Positions 47,401 to 59,200 of a stretch of 64,000 bases of DNA are shown piece by piece. Origin of the DNA: Mya arenaria (lineage: Eukaryota > Mollusca > Bivalvia > Myida > Myidae); assembly GCF_026914265.1 (NCBI RefSeq), contig NC_069135.1:33489756-33553755 (forward strand), given 5' to 3'. The notes below the pieces were generated by a model that searched no databases, was not told where the DNA came from, and saw only the letters and a list, made by a program, of their open reading frames with translations. Numbering within the stretch: position 1 is the first letter of the stretch; each line of letters begins with the position of its first letter. A program made the translations under genes and the position numbers.

Positions 47401-50400
47401 ACCTCTCTACATACGTTCACCCACCTCCTCTGTTGTAAGGTTTAAATACTGTGTCTAGGACCGCCTCTCTACACACCTTCACCCACCTCCTCTGATGTAA
47501 GGTTTAAATACTGTGTCTAGGACCGCCTCTCTACACACTTTCACCCACCTCCTCTGATGTAAGGTTTAAATACTGTGTCTAGGACCGCCTCTCTACACAC
47601 TTTCACCCACCTCCTCTGATGTTAGGTTTGAATACTGACTCTAGGACCGCCTCTTTACACACGTTAACCCACCTCCTCTGATGTTAGGTTTGAATACTGA
47701 CTCTAGGACCGCCTCTTTACACACGTTAACCCACCTCCTCTGATGTTAGGTTTGAATACTGACTCTAGGACCGCCTCTTTACACACGTTAACCAACCTCC
47801 TCTGATGTTAGGTTTGAATACTGACTCTAGAACCGCATCTTTACACACGTTAACCCACCTCCTCTGATGTTAGGTTTGAATACTGACTCTAGGACCGCCT
47901 CTTTACACACGTTAACCCACCTCCTCTGATGTTAGGTTTGAATACTGACTCTAGGACCGCCTCTTTACACACGTTAACCCACCTCCTCTGATGTTAGGTT
48001 TGAATACTGACTCTAGGACCGCCTCTTTACACACGTTAACCCACCTCCTCTGATGTAAGGTTTGAATACTGACTCTAGGACGGCCTCTTTACACACGTTC
48101 ACCCACCTCCTCTGATGTAAGGTTTAAATACTGTGTCTAGGACCGCCTCTTTACACACGTTAACCCACCTCCTCTGATGTTAGGTTTGAATACTGACTCT
48201 AGGACCGCCTCTTTACACACGTTAACCCACCTCCTCTGATGTTAGGTTTGAATACTGACTTTAGGACCGCCTCTTTACACACGCACACACTCACCCACCT
48301 CCTCTGGTATTAGGTTTGAATACTGACTCTAGGACCGCCTCTCTACACACACTCACCCACCTCCTCTGATGTTAGGTTTGAATACTGTGTCTAGGACCGC
48401 CTCTCTACACACTTTCACCCACCTCCTCTGATGTTAGGTACGGTGTCTAGGACCGCCTCTCTACACTCTTTCACCCACCTCCTCTGGTATTAGATTTGAA
48501 TACTGTGTCTAGGACCGCCTCTCTACACTCTTTCACCCACCTCCTCTGATGTTAGGTTTGAATACTGACTCTAGGACCGCTTCACTACACACACTCACCC
48601 ACCTCCTCTGATGTAAGGTACGGTGTCTAGGACCGCCTCTCTACACACACTCACCCACCTCCTCTGATGTTAGGTTTGAATACTGTGTCTAGGACCGCCT
48701 CTTTACACACACTCACCCACCTCCTCTGGTGTTAGGTTTGAATACTGTGTCTAGGACCGCCTCTTTACACACGCTCACCAACCTCCTCTGGTATTAGGTT
48801 TGAATACTGTGTCTAAGACCGCCTCTCTTCACACACTCACCCACCTCCTCTGATGTTAGGTTTGAATACTGACTTTAGGACCGCCTCTTTACACACGCAC
48901 ACACTCACCCACCTCCTCTGGTATTAGGTTTGAATACTGACTCTAGGACCGCCTCTCTACACTCACTCACCCACCTCCTCTGATGTTAGGTTTGAATATT
49001 GTGTCTATGACCGCCTCTCCACACACTCACCCACCTCCGCTGATGTTAGGTTTGAATACTGTGTCTAGGACCGCCTCTCTACACACTTTCACCCACCTCC
49101 TCTGATGTTAGGTTTGAATACTTTATCTAGGACCGCCTCTCTACACACGCTCACCTACCATTACGGATGAAAGGCTCGAACAATTCGTCTGGGACCGCCT
49201 CTGTACAAACGTTCACAGCCGCGATGGTGTCAGTCACCTTGTACCCGTGTATCCGTTGGCCAGAATAATAATCTTCTTCCACTGTAAAATTAAAGTACAA
49301 AGACAAATAGAAGTTTCAATACCATTAAAAAGACATGAAATCGGAGGTAATGAAAATATCACATAAACAATAAAATACTACAGATCTTCACTTCTGAATA
49401 TGAAACAGTTTATACTGAAGTTAACACCAAAATATTGGTCTTTTTTACATACAATGTATATGGGTTTTCTATGCTTTTGTGCGTGACGTTTGTGGACACA
49501 TATATAAAACACAACAGAATATCTCCAAGATTAGAAAGTGCTTTACTTTTCTTTATAGCGAAATTGACGTCGCTATCAAGAAACAATATATCCTTTAAAG
49601 CTGCACTCTCACAGATTGAACCTTTTGAAAACTTTTTTCATTTTTTGTCTTGGAACGAGCCAATTTTTACGAAAAACCATGGAAACCAGTTATATAAGAC
49701 TGCTGAAAAAATTTAGATCGCATATTTTTATATTTAAGTTAAAAAATATGATGTTTTATGCATTTTTCTTAAACCGTAAGTAACGGTTTAAGCCATAAAA
49801 CATTAATTTTCGAATGGAAATATGAAAATCTCCGATCTGATTTTTTTCAGCAAACTTATATCATTGGTTTGCAGATATTTATGCAAAAATTGCTCTTTCC
49901 AAGACAAAAAAATAAAAAAAGTTGTAAAAATGGTATATCTGTGAGAGTGAAGCTTTAAACACATGTATCACTATTTCAATAACTTTTGATGTGACGTCAT
50001 AATTGAAGCGCGTTCAAAAAGTGCAAGCTACATATATATCGAAATTGTATTTAAATAGCGCTGTAAATCCTACAAAAAATTGTTATGAATATAAACAAAA
50101 TATCACATTTGCGGTCATACAGTATAGATAAAATTCATAATTGATGCATGTTTTTAGAAAACATTGTTTAATTCTATAGATACAGTAAGCAATAAGCCAT
50201 TGCATTACATTAATTTGACCTTAGGCACAGTGATTTGATGGGAATGGACTCCTGTTTTGGTGTCATTTGACCTGTACAAAATTTAGTGACATTTCACCTA
50301 AAATATGTTTTTCTTCAGATTTATTAAAGGGGTCACTCCTAACAACTATCTAGCATAAAATAACTATGAATTACTGTACTTAACAATGTCAGAAAATCTC

Positions 50401-53272
50401 GAAAGGAGTGACCCCTTTGATAAATCTGAAGAATTTTTTTATTATAGGTTAAATGCCACTAAATTATGTACAGGTCAAATGACATCAAAGCAGGAGTTCA
50501 TTCCCATCAAATCGCAGTATTCATAGGTCATGTTGACCTATTTCATATATGTATTGTTAAGTACATGTATATTTCTTTAAACAAACTTTTTTCTTCTTCT
50601 ATGAACTTTATCCAACTCGTTACGATTACTAGCAAAATTTCGCCGTGGCTCGATTTTATCAAATTTAAAAAAAAGACTTGTTTAACAAATTCTTTATGAA
50701 AATAACCACGCATGTAAATTCTTCTAAATATTATTTAATAAAGGAACGAGAGAGGTCATACGTGAATTAAAGTAGACGTAATATGCGTCTGCCCTGGCTT
50801 CCACGACACGCAGACACATCCAGGAAGCATAGATGTCACTCAGAGCAAAAGGCTTAAAAGTGGTCGTTGATCTGGAAAATATAAGCATGGATGCCCGTTT
50901 CATAAATCTGAATGTTCTGTAAGGGTAATAGTTTGATATCAATAAATGCTCAATCAAGCATACCGTCAACGTAGCTCACACATAGATTGGTAAAAATGCT
51001 TACACTCTTAACTATCATTAGGTATTGGTATACACGCAAATTGCTTAATAGTAACGCTGCAGTGTGTTCAGTAGGGCGAGAGTTTACTTTACGCAAGAAA
51101 ACCGTTTTGTTTTGAATCCATATAGCAAAGAAAGGCATGCAATTCAAGCGGGGAACCAAGGTTCATCATGTTGAGCCCAAAACAACTTAATGGCAACATG
51201 AATTTTTTCATAGTCAGTCAAATAAAGTACAGAATGTTGAACAGTACAGAGCAGAACAGTGCATAACATATTAATTATGCACCAGTCAATTGTACCCCCC
51301 CCCCCCCCCCAGGTCAGGGGAATAGCGGGGACTTTGACTTTCGGTCCAGCAAACCCCGGGTAAAATCACCGCCATGCGGGGACGACCTGATGGTCAAATC
51401 CCCGCCAAATGACCCCGCACCACAGGGTGCCTAGGTAAGGCCCATTCCCCGCTATATTTTGTGCGAAGACAAAACCACCGCATTCACCCGGCACTGCGAG
51501 GCCACCTGAATGGGAAAAACACGGCCCATTTCCTCGGCTATCCCCGGTATACCCCCGGACCTGGGGGGCCCGTGGTTACAATTGACAAGTGCATTACAAA
51601 CTCATAGTCATACAAGCACATATACAAACGAAAACATGGCATGTGACAGAACTATAATTCTTATAAATTGAATTTCTTAAACACGCAAAAGACACACATG
51701 GCAAGTAGGGAAAAATTCCATTTGTTTCATTTAAAATGGTGTTGTAAATGAAAAGTTATCTTTGATTTAAGTCTTCATTTTAGGCATTTTTTGCCTTCCG
51801 ACGTACTATATATGACGTAATTAATCACGTGGTACACACACACTATACACGTACCAGCCATAATTCACCAGGAGCTATGAAGGTTTCCAAAACTTGGACA
51901 TGAATGACAAGTTATTAAGAATGATGTTTCAAACTTGGGCTTAAATTACATAATTGTTAACATGAGTATCTCAAACTTGGCCATATATTACGTAATTTTA
52001 AACATAAGTTTCTCAAACTTGGTAATAAATTACATAATTGTTAACATAAGTTTCCCAAACTTAGCCATACATTACATAAGTTGCATATTCGGTATATAAG
52101 ATTTTAATTCTTGGACATGCATACATAGCGCTGTTTAAAAAATGAATAATATTAACATACTTTTTTCGGATTAGGTCAGGGTCATTGTTTAATATTGATC
52201 TTATCCTTATCCTAAGACAAGCTTCAGTGATTCCACTCAGCCTATTGGTTAGCTAAATATACCGGCCAATCAAAAAACTTAAACTCTTATCTTAAATTTA
52301 AGTTCCATCTAAGTTGCTTATTGAATACAGCCCCAGAAATAACTTTTGAAACCAGTGCAAAAAAAAACGTTCATACTTGACAACGAAGACCGATTCTCCA
52401 TTGTATGTATCATTTTCTATACACTCAAACTCGTTCGCGATGCTTGCATAAGCCGCAAGTGTCGTATCCACGGTGATATGCGTGGAGTTGACCGTCCATC
52501 TACCCTGGCTGGAGGTAATCCATACTCCAGAAAAACCATCCGGAAAAGGACAAGAAGCTGGAATGAATGGGGAAGGAGAGCTGTCATTACAATTATACGA
52601 GCTTAAAAAGGATGAAAAGCGGAGAATTTGGCTAAGCGGAGAAATCTTCTCGGAACAACATCGTGCAGACGTCACGACTTGGGATTTGTACATTGAAAGC
52701 TGCACTCTCACAGATTTACCATTTCTACAACTTTTTTTTATTTTTTGTCTTGGAAAGAGCATTTTTTTTGCGTAAATATCTGCAAACCAATGATATAAGA
52801 CTGCTGACAAAATATCAGATCGTAGATGTTCATATTTCGGTTCTAAAATTAATGTTTTATGGCTTAAACCGTTACTAACGGTTTATGATAAATGCATAAA
52901 ACATAAATTTTCGAACTTAAATATAAAAATTTGCGATCTTATTTTTTGTCAGCTGTCTTATATAGCTGGTTTCCATCGATTTTCGCAAAGATTCGCTCGT
53001 TACAAGACAAAACAAGTTGTCAAAACGCTCAATCTGTGAGAGTGCAGCTTTAATATGGTTTATCAACAACGAATGTGATCTCTTAAAGTCGGCTTAAATC
53101 TGGTGCGGCAAAATGACATCGTAATCTTGAAATACTGCTAAAAACGGTTTAAAGTCAGAATTAATTATCAATTTCATTTTTTTATTTATATAAAATGGTA
53201 TGTAAATGCGAATAAAAACATGTACAACTTACTTGAAAAATGCAGTAGTCCAAACAATATAAAATGTCTCAT
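38425..53272 (-). CDS. Secreted Cys-rich, probably GPI-anchored protein (DUF7042/7044-like)
   Basis: Eight minus-strand exons join with agreeing phases: 53272-53233, 52557-52377, 50871-50762, 49281-49159, 46566-46372, 42108-41996, 40981-40858 and 38558-38425. Total 1020 nt, 339 aa. Residues 1-15 form a short signal peptide (MRHFILFGLLHFSTS). CPFPDGFSGVW (16-26) matches the start of the DUF7044-type extracellular domain. A second segment begins CPDPLLGYYFFNY at 161. The mature part has 12 Cys and nine N-glycosylation sequons. A Ser/Thr stretch and SSG (313-315) are followed by a 22-residue hydrophobic C-terminus, the layout of a GPI signal; a C-terminal membrane anchor is the alternative. The ligand is unknown. 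The introns are full of repeats (see 39662, 42698, 46688, 49595, 50216, 51285, 52693). Exon calls rest on phase and splice consensus, not on transcripts. Confidence 0.72.
39662..39745. repeat. Perfect hairpin, 41-bp arms, 2-base loop
   Basis: 39662-39702 is the exact reverse complement of 39705-39745, with TC in the loop. It lies in the last intron (40858-38558) of the secreted-protein gene. The flanking bases do not pair further. The loop is too short for a typical miRNA precursor. It could be a small foldback element, a recent inverted duplication or an assembly artefact. Confidence 0.9.
41411..41950. repeat. Degenerate tandem repeat with 'tgaccttgacc' motifs
   Basis: Two and a half diverged units of roughly 200 bp, each with 'agtgaccttg', a C-rich stretch, 'aaagcaa' and 'ctcttcatataagc'-like strings. 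It lies in intron 6 of the secreted-protein gene and resembles other non-autonomous repeats in this window. Confidence 0.55.
42698..46080 (-). mobile_element. Non-autonomous Helitron-like element in intron 5
   Basis: Read on the minus strand it starts TCACCTGTCACATAGTGAC at 46080, just inside a stem with AGCTCACC arms. It continues through a GTCCG-rich stretch and ends at 42698 with hairpin GGGCCATCATGGCCC, then TCTTG|T. A second, different Helitron-type 3' end (AGCTCTTG|T, minus strand) is nested at 42789. It has no transposase ORF. Most of the inside is a 166-bp tandem array. It lies wholly within intron 5 (46371-42109) of the secreted-protein gene. Confidence 0.6.
43930..45780 (-). repeat. 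166-bp tandem array inside the Helitron-like element
   Basis: About 11 units. The GCGGGGCCA motif recurs at 44561, 44725, 44892, 45059, 45224, 45390, 45556 and 45722, a period of 164-167 bp. Each unit also has 'ggccataatttgaacaatc' and 'gccaaatatctaagctc'. Units at the left edge are more diverged. It is non-coding; short ORFs across it are repeat artefacts. Confidence 0.92.
46615..46680 (+). repeat. Solo arm of the 148-636 MITE family
   Basis: 'cgtcataaatgctacgtcgg' followed by 'aaggcaacattttgc' matches the left arm of the MITE at 148-636. No second arm lies within 500 bases. It sits between exon 5 and the 62-bp array in intron 4. Confidence 0.65.
46688..49145 (-). repeat. 62-bp minisatellite derived from exon 4 and its 5' splice site
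   Basis: About 40 tandem units fill most of intron 4 of the secreted-protein gene and touch the end of exon 4. Exon 4's last part plus donor (49146-49207) has exactly the unit length and matches the common unit at 45 of 62 positions without gaps, counting by eye. On the minus strand each unit keeps a donor-like GGAG|GTGGGT at the place of the true ATG|GTAGGT. Outer units, such as the first at about 46690 ('aaaggctcgaacac'), resemble the exon more than central ones do. A few units are shortened or contain an extra 'cacacgcaca'. It is not a CRISPR array: there are no spacers. Confidence 0.93.
49595..49958. mobile_element. TTAA-ended MITE, copy in intron 3
   Basis: The 364 bases start TTAAAGCTGCACTCTCAC and end GTGAGAGTGAAGCTTTAA. 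The inverted repeats extend inward through 'ttgtcttgga' and its complement, with a central 'aaaccgtaagtaacggttta' palindrome. TTAA-like ends suggest a piggyBac-like or similar helper, which is an inference. It lies in intron 3 of the secreted-protein gene. Confidence 0.78.
50216..50535. mobile_element. MITE with about 125-bp inverted repeats
   Basis: 'gatttgatgggaatggactc' and 'aaaggggtcactcct' in the left arm (50216-50345) recur as complements in the right arm (about 50405-50535). The short loop has no ORF. It lies in intron 3 of the secreted-protein gene. Confidence 0.72.
51285..51586. mobile_element. GC-rich MITE
   Basis: The ends are GTCAATTGTACCCC and GGTTACAATTGAC, with paired CCAGGTC/GACCTGG blocks inside. 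The interior is rich in CCCCGC and GCGGGG strings, in sharp contrast to the AT-rich intron around it. It has a C17-type homopolymer near the left end. No ORF. It lies in intron 2 of the secreted-protein gene. Confidence 0.65.
51728..51848 (+). repeat. Solo right arm of the 148-636 MITE family
   Basis: 'aagttatctttgatttaag', then 'gccttccgacgta', then 'tgacgtaattaatcacgtgg' matches the right arm of the element at 148-636. It ends at a 'cacacacac' stretch as in that copy. Confidence 0.7.
52693..53053. mobile_element. TTAA-ended MITE, copy in intron 1
   Basis: About 361 bases, same family as 49595-49958: it starts with 'gctgcactctcacagatt' and ends 'gagagtgcagctttaa', with the central 'aaaccgttactaacggttta' palindrome. 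It lies in intron 1 of the secreted-protein gene, between the signal-peptide exon and exon 2. Confidence 0.78.
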
Positions 53273-53733
53273 CCTAAGAGGCGAAGAATGTATCATTATC
53301 ATTTCCTATAATTTAGAGCTACTTGTCTGGTAACGTTTTAATAATTTAACACAATTATGAATAGGTCCGCCATGTTTTGTTTGCGAGTGAAAATAAATAT
53401 TGTCACTAGGACTACTAAGGCAACCGAAGGGACTCAATTTTCTCTGTTTCCATAAAACAAATTTAAAACGGTTAACATCAAAGGAACTGATGTAAATACT
53501 GCTTCTTCTGAAGCAAACTATTGTAAAATTAGAATCACATGATGTTAAAAAGAGAGAGTTAAAACTTTAATTTCCCTTTTGAAACCTCAAAATTTTGGGC
53601 TTTAAATATTGGGTATATTGTATTTCGGTGGTCTAATTATGAAATTCGGCATTGAATATAAACTAGTTGTAGCATTGAGCGGGACTTCACAATTCACCGC
53701 CTCAAGACAATAGACCAACTATTATTTACATAT
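53273..53733. promoter_or_regulatory. Upstream flank of the secreted-protein gene
   Basis: Lies directly 5' of the start codon at 53272 (minus strand). It must hold the promoter and 5' UTR, but no element is confident enough to name. Confidence 0.35.
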
Positions 53734-53809
53734 CGAGGGGTGAAAGCGAAAAGGTTCTATCTGCTTCTTTATTTAATGTCACTTAGAACCTTTTCGCATT
53801 CACCCCTCG
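53734..53809. mobile_element. 76-bp hairpin element, copy 2
   Basis: Identical to 18869-18944 except at the sixth base (G here, A there). Flanked on both sides by ATAT, a 4-bp duplication different in sequence from that of copy 1. The arms here pair perfectly at the outer end (CGAGGGGTGAA with TTCACCCCTCG, allowing one internal mismatch). Confidence 0.87.
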
Positions 53810-54154
53810 ATATATAAGTTATTTCATTGATTTGTTATATCATGAAGGAATTTCAAAAACAGTTCAACATTTTGAAGTTGATTGTCTGTGTAGGCTTCCT
53901 ATTCAGACAAACTACACATTCACTGGTACGTCTGAAAGACAGCATGGCGATTATGTTTTATTATTTTGAATGTTTTTCTCAGAAATGGAATGAAACTTGA
54001 AACATTTGGATAAGGCCTAGAATTTTTTTTGTTTGGTTAGGGTAACATCCTTTTCAAAAATAGGTAGGGTAGGTAGGCTTTATTTATTTTTTATTTTTTT
54101 ATTAGGTTTATATAAGAATGTCATTTTTTATCCAAGCGGAATGGTGTAAAAGCT

Positions 54155-54905
54155 ATCTTCTTGTCTCCCTTTGTAGTGCACCCTTCTTATCGCCATATGT
54201 AGTACACCCCATTTCTAGTCTCCTTTTGTAGTAAACACCCTTCTAGTCTCCCTTTGTAGTGCACCCTTTTTGTCTCCCTCTGTAGTGAACACCCTTCTTA
54301 GATATATATAGTCTCCCTGTGTAGTAAACCCTTCTAGTCTCTCTTTGTAATAAACCATTTTCTAGTCTCCCTTTTTAGTAAAAACGCTTATAGTCTCCCT
54401 TAGTAGTGCACCCTTCTTGTCTCCCTTTGTAGTGCACCTATCTAGTCTCCCTTTGAAGTACACCCTTCTTGTCTCCCTTTGTAGTACACCCTTTCAGTAT
54501 TCCGGTGGTGTACACCCTTCTAGTCTTCCTTTGTAGTGCACACTTCTAGTATCCCTGTGTAGTACACCCTTCTAGTCTTCCTGTGTAGTGAACACCCTTC
54601 TAGTCTCCCTGTGTAGTACACCCTACTAGCCTCCCTGTGTAATACTAAGTACCCCCTTCTAGTCTTCCTGCGTTGTACACCCTTCTAGTCTGTCTTTGTA
54701 GTGCACCCTTCTAATCTCCCCTTCTTGTTTCCCTGTGTTGTAAAAACCCTTCTAGTCTCCCTTTGAAATACACTTTTCTAGTCTCCCTTTGTAGTGCACC
54801 CTTCTATTCTTCTTTTGTAGTACACCCTTCTAGTCTCCCTTTGAAGAACATCCTTCTAGTCTCCCTGTGTAGTTAACACCCTTCTAGTCTCCCTATTTCA
54901 GTGAA
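54155..54905. repeat. 26-28-bp minisatellite
   Basis: About 27 units of the type 'cttctagtctccctttgtag' plus 'tacaccc', with many small indels. It lies between the secreted-protein and lyase genes. No exon or splice-site similarity was noticed, unlike the arrays at 46688 and 60192. Confidence 0.9.
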
Positions 54906-55000
54906 CACAATGATCAATTTATCATTGTATATATCAATGTTCTGTTCTGTGTTCTAAGATAATGAATACACGCATTTTTGTTGCTGAATCGGACTATTAG

Positions 55001-55576
55001 TATCTTCCATGGCCGAGAGTATAAGATAGGTTCATCCCGACCAGAGTGTAGGTTGTTTTGCGGAAACGAGGTTTCACGATAGATGCTTTTTTCTCCCACT
55101 TCAATTAAGTAAAAATGTACTTTTTTGTGCGTAGTGAAAATAAATGCGTATGCATTGCCAACTTTGGAGAAATCGGCTGAAGCGAAAGTGCCTATAGGGT
55201 TATATAGTAAAAAATATGGTTAAAGAGTTTCCACGAATTAGTCTTTTAATACGTGCAGTGATTCAGGTTATGTTAATAGTCAAATCGGTCTTTAAATAGT
55301 TCTGAGAGTGAAGCATTATTTCTTGAAAGATTCGTTAAAACTTTTTATGGTGACATTTGAAGCGAGAAATAATTAATAAGCATTCTAAATATTGCAACAA
55401 GACAAGGTTTCTATGTTGCTACAGACGACAGTCTTTAACAAGGGAGGTAATTATAACAATGTGATGACCATTAAAAAGGATTTCCATACGGGTACTTGTT
55501 TTATCTTTGCCCGTGGGCAAGATAAAAATTTCTAGCATGGTTGATTTTTTTATCTACTTATCTGAGGTGGGAGAAA
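55001..55576. mobile_element. Dispersed element, copy 1 (about 576 bp)
   Basis: Shares its full length with 59278-59870. Landmarks: 'cttccatggccgagag' near the start, 'ttttgcggaaacgaggttt', 'ccatacgggtac', 'cccgtgggcaagata', and inverted repeats TTTCTCCCAC and GTGGGAGAAA bounding the inner 485 bases. No ORF. It is a non-autonomous DNA element of unknown superfamily. Confidence 0.7.
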
Positions 55577-56244
55577 TGTTATTTTTATACAAGCTAAACA
55601 TTTATAGAAAAGTAACCCACTAAAGCTTCAATAACAACTAGACAATATTTAAGTTAAACGTTTTATTACCAAAAATCCATGGCAGATATATCTTTATGGT
55701 GCATAAAGCATCAATAATCAAACACCACACGAGATTCAAATACTCAGCAAAATACGTTGAAGCATTTAGTACATATATCTAAAGCACATTTATACATTAA
55801 TGAAGCAATATTTAATCAAATTGATATTTAGGTTATTATCTAATACTTCAATTAATACCACAATTTATACTTAATACTTAATCAAAACATCATTCTTTAT
55901 TGTGTAATACTTCAATGAACTCAATACTTAATCAAAAGCTTAAATGGTATACTTCATTTCAACATAATATATATCGAGAAACAAATTATTTTCTTGATTA
56001 ACATATGTGACCGTCATTGATTGTAATTATTTAGTTGATTTCCTTTTATCTTCCTCACACATTCCTCACATACTCCCTTCATTTTCTTGCCCTCACATTT
56101 TATAGAATGCAACATTAAAAAGCATGTTCTGGTATAAGGCTTTATACACGGCAGTTTGTCTGAATTCGTGTTCATTTTATCAACTTGATCCATTGCCCAT
56201 GATAACAAAAAAATTTCTGGAACAAATGTTTAACTAAATAGTTT
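55577..56244. other. Downstream flank of the lyase gene
   Basis: AT-rich with no recognised gene or repeat. It probably includes the 3' UTR of the lyase gene, read on the minus strand. Confidence 0.4.
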
Positions 56245-59200
56245 TCACATTCCTTTCACAGTGCTTTCCTTAATAAATCCGCCAGCAACAAGGTCTGCTT
56301 TCATCAGCTGCATGTCACGTGATTCCATGGTTGGCAACGGTAACCTAGGACCTCCGACCTTGACACCGGATATCAGTTCAAACATCGCCTTGGCACTAGT
56401 GATGCCTCCGCCTGAAAAAAGGTTATCAAAACACTTTTTACGTGAAAGTTTCAACAAAATTGAATATTTAGCTATTAGATAAGGAGTTATTACTAAATGA
56501 ACTTGTAAGACGTAAAATATCTCTTTTGTTTACACAAACCCGAATTTAAACCTATTTTGTTCATCCCCACCCAACACATTTTTTTTTAGTTTTGATCGAG
56601 ATGTGAATTTTTAGCAATTACATAAATAAACGAATTTATTTGAGTGAATATGTTTAAATTTGATCATTTAAATCTTTCTACAATAGTCAATAGTAATAAC
56701 CCTGATAGAGGTCGATTTGGTGCAAAATGTCTGCCCCCCCCCCCTCCCCTCCCCCCTCCGAAAACCCCCACTCTTTTCTTCATGAAATGTTAGTAGATAA
56801 AAAAATATACACGACATAACCATTATATATTATATCGGCAAAGACTCGAGCGGTCTGAAAGGACTTACCATATTTATTTTGAATGTTTTTTAACTGCAGG
56901 GCTTTCACCTGCAATCAGAAACAAACGGTGCAGATATTACAAAAAAACAACAACAACATGTACTAGTATACTAATGGGTGGGGTATATAAGCTTATTTAT
57001 ACTCGCACACGGGCAAGGCCCATTCGGCGATTGCTCCGATAATGCCGTTAGTCATTTTAGGTTTTTGTAGCATAGTGCACAAGCTGACCGTAACCCTGGT
57101 TCAAGCTCTTTAACGGGCCCAGTGTATAGCACTAAATCGATAAACTGTATTTAACATAAATATGAACAAACAGATGGAATAGAGGGCTAGCTGCGCCCTG
57201 AAATATTTAACATTTATTCAATATACTTAAAATATACTTAAATATTTCACATTCTATTGAAAAGTAGATCTTCAATGTATGTTAAATATTTCACATTCAA
57301 TGATCGATTTACCTTGTTTGATTTCAACTTTGATGTATGCTTTATTTGATTTTATCAAAAAGGCACAAATAACTCTTTTATTTAAGAGCCTTAAAATGGA
57401 TTTTATGTTATGTTCGCATTTTGAATATAACTTCACTACCTGTGCAGCTTGGGCGGATTTTAAATCACCCTTGGCGACGGAATATTTTACATCGCGGAAG
57501 AACTGGCCCATGTACGCCGAAGTGATGCAATCAGGGATGCCAAGACTGAGGGATGGTAAGAACAGCTGAAAGAGCATAAAATCCATATATTGCATATTAT
57601 TATACAACTGACAAACGTGTTTTAAGAATAAAATATAATTTCCATCATTTCTGACATCACATTTGGTTATTACAGGAAGCAAAATAAATCTCGATTCAGA
57701 TAGGATTATCGCTTTAAGTTTAAGTTATCGCGTTATTTTTATATTAATTTTAACAAAATATAACACAGGCTAAGGGGGAAAATGGTACACTATACTCGAT
57801 TACTGAGCGATATGTTGAGCAATTTATATTTTTTCAAAAATCGTGGGCATATGCTCGGAATGTCTAAATATTGTTTGTTAATAACCAAATGTGACGTCAC
57901 AAACCACGTTGTATGTCCACACTGAAAATAGCTTTATCAATAAATGATTGGATATCCGCATTGGAACATTCAGAGAAACACGGAGTTTACGAGTTCACTC
58001 AAGTTAATTAATCACCACGAGGATACCATGGAAAAATACATATCTCTTCGATATTACAGTAAGAAATATTGGTTTTACAGCATCTGCATTACGAATGAAA
58101 AACATATATTCTTCATTTGGATATCAATCTTGGGCTGGTATTCAATATTCAACGTAAGTTGATCTTACGGTAATACATCATTTACTTCAATCACTATAAA
58201 GGTCAGTTATTTACAAGAAAAACTGTGATACAAAGTATCACAGCGGGCCCACAAACATATCTACCATGTAAATATTTTGAATTTGGTGATGGCTGATGTC
58301 GAGTCAAGGCTATGAAGAAATTCAAAGAGACCTATTTTGGTAAAACATTAGTCTATGCACAACTACAGTTTATATTAAACACTTCTTCCAGGTTTCAGTA
58401 CAACTATAAGTTTTACAAGGGACAAAGTTTTGTGACAGACAGACAGCACTAAATCAATATGTCTCTTGCTTACTCGGAAAAAGACATAAACAACTCAAAC
58501 TATTTTCTTAACCTAAAGCATACCGCCAACAACAGAGATCTTTATCCGATAATGATACCTTTAAAAGGCAATAAAAAGCGGTCATGTCATAATGAGATTA
58601 GTCATCTGATAACATCACGGTAGCACATAATCCGATATCGAAGTGGTACCGGGTGATACCGGATACCGGCTTTTAGCACCACCCGCCAGAAACGTTGCGA
58701 AAATCAAAAACTCGCGCGCTTTTGTCAAACGTACGAAAGACAACTCTGTAAAAAAATAGACTGTGTCAACATTATTAATGTCAAAAGTAACACCGTTTAT
58801 TTAATGACGAGACAATCATTATGGTAAGAACGACAACTCATGTATTCAAGGGAAAAATTGACTGTGTCTACATTTTCAGCTCAAAAGTACTTGATTTTTT
58901 TAGGAAAAAGAGACACATATTTTCAACCAAGTTCTTAAGTCGCCATAAACCTTTTACTCACCACGTCTTAAATATAGCGGCCCGCACCGCTGCAGCGGCC
59001 CGTAATAACCAGTACTCCGATAAACAAAATCGTTCTTATATCAAATAAAGACCTATAATGAATATCAGCCCTTATGCAATCCACATCATACCGTTTCAGT
59101 TCCATAAAATATTTTATATTTTCTGTTGCAGGCCAGAGTGCAGTTGAGCGCTGAGTTAAGGTCAGCTGTGGTGTGCTTTAAGCCGTAAAACGTTGGAATT

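Noticed and set aside
52298-52810. 170-aa single-exon gene on the minus strand
   Set aside because: Only 52557-52377 is exon; the rest is intron, including part of a MITE. Phase agreement with flanking exons supports the spliced model.
56738-56772. C-rich tract as a regulatory site
   Set aside because: Low-complexity homopolymer-like tract in a lyase intron with no supporting structure.
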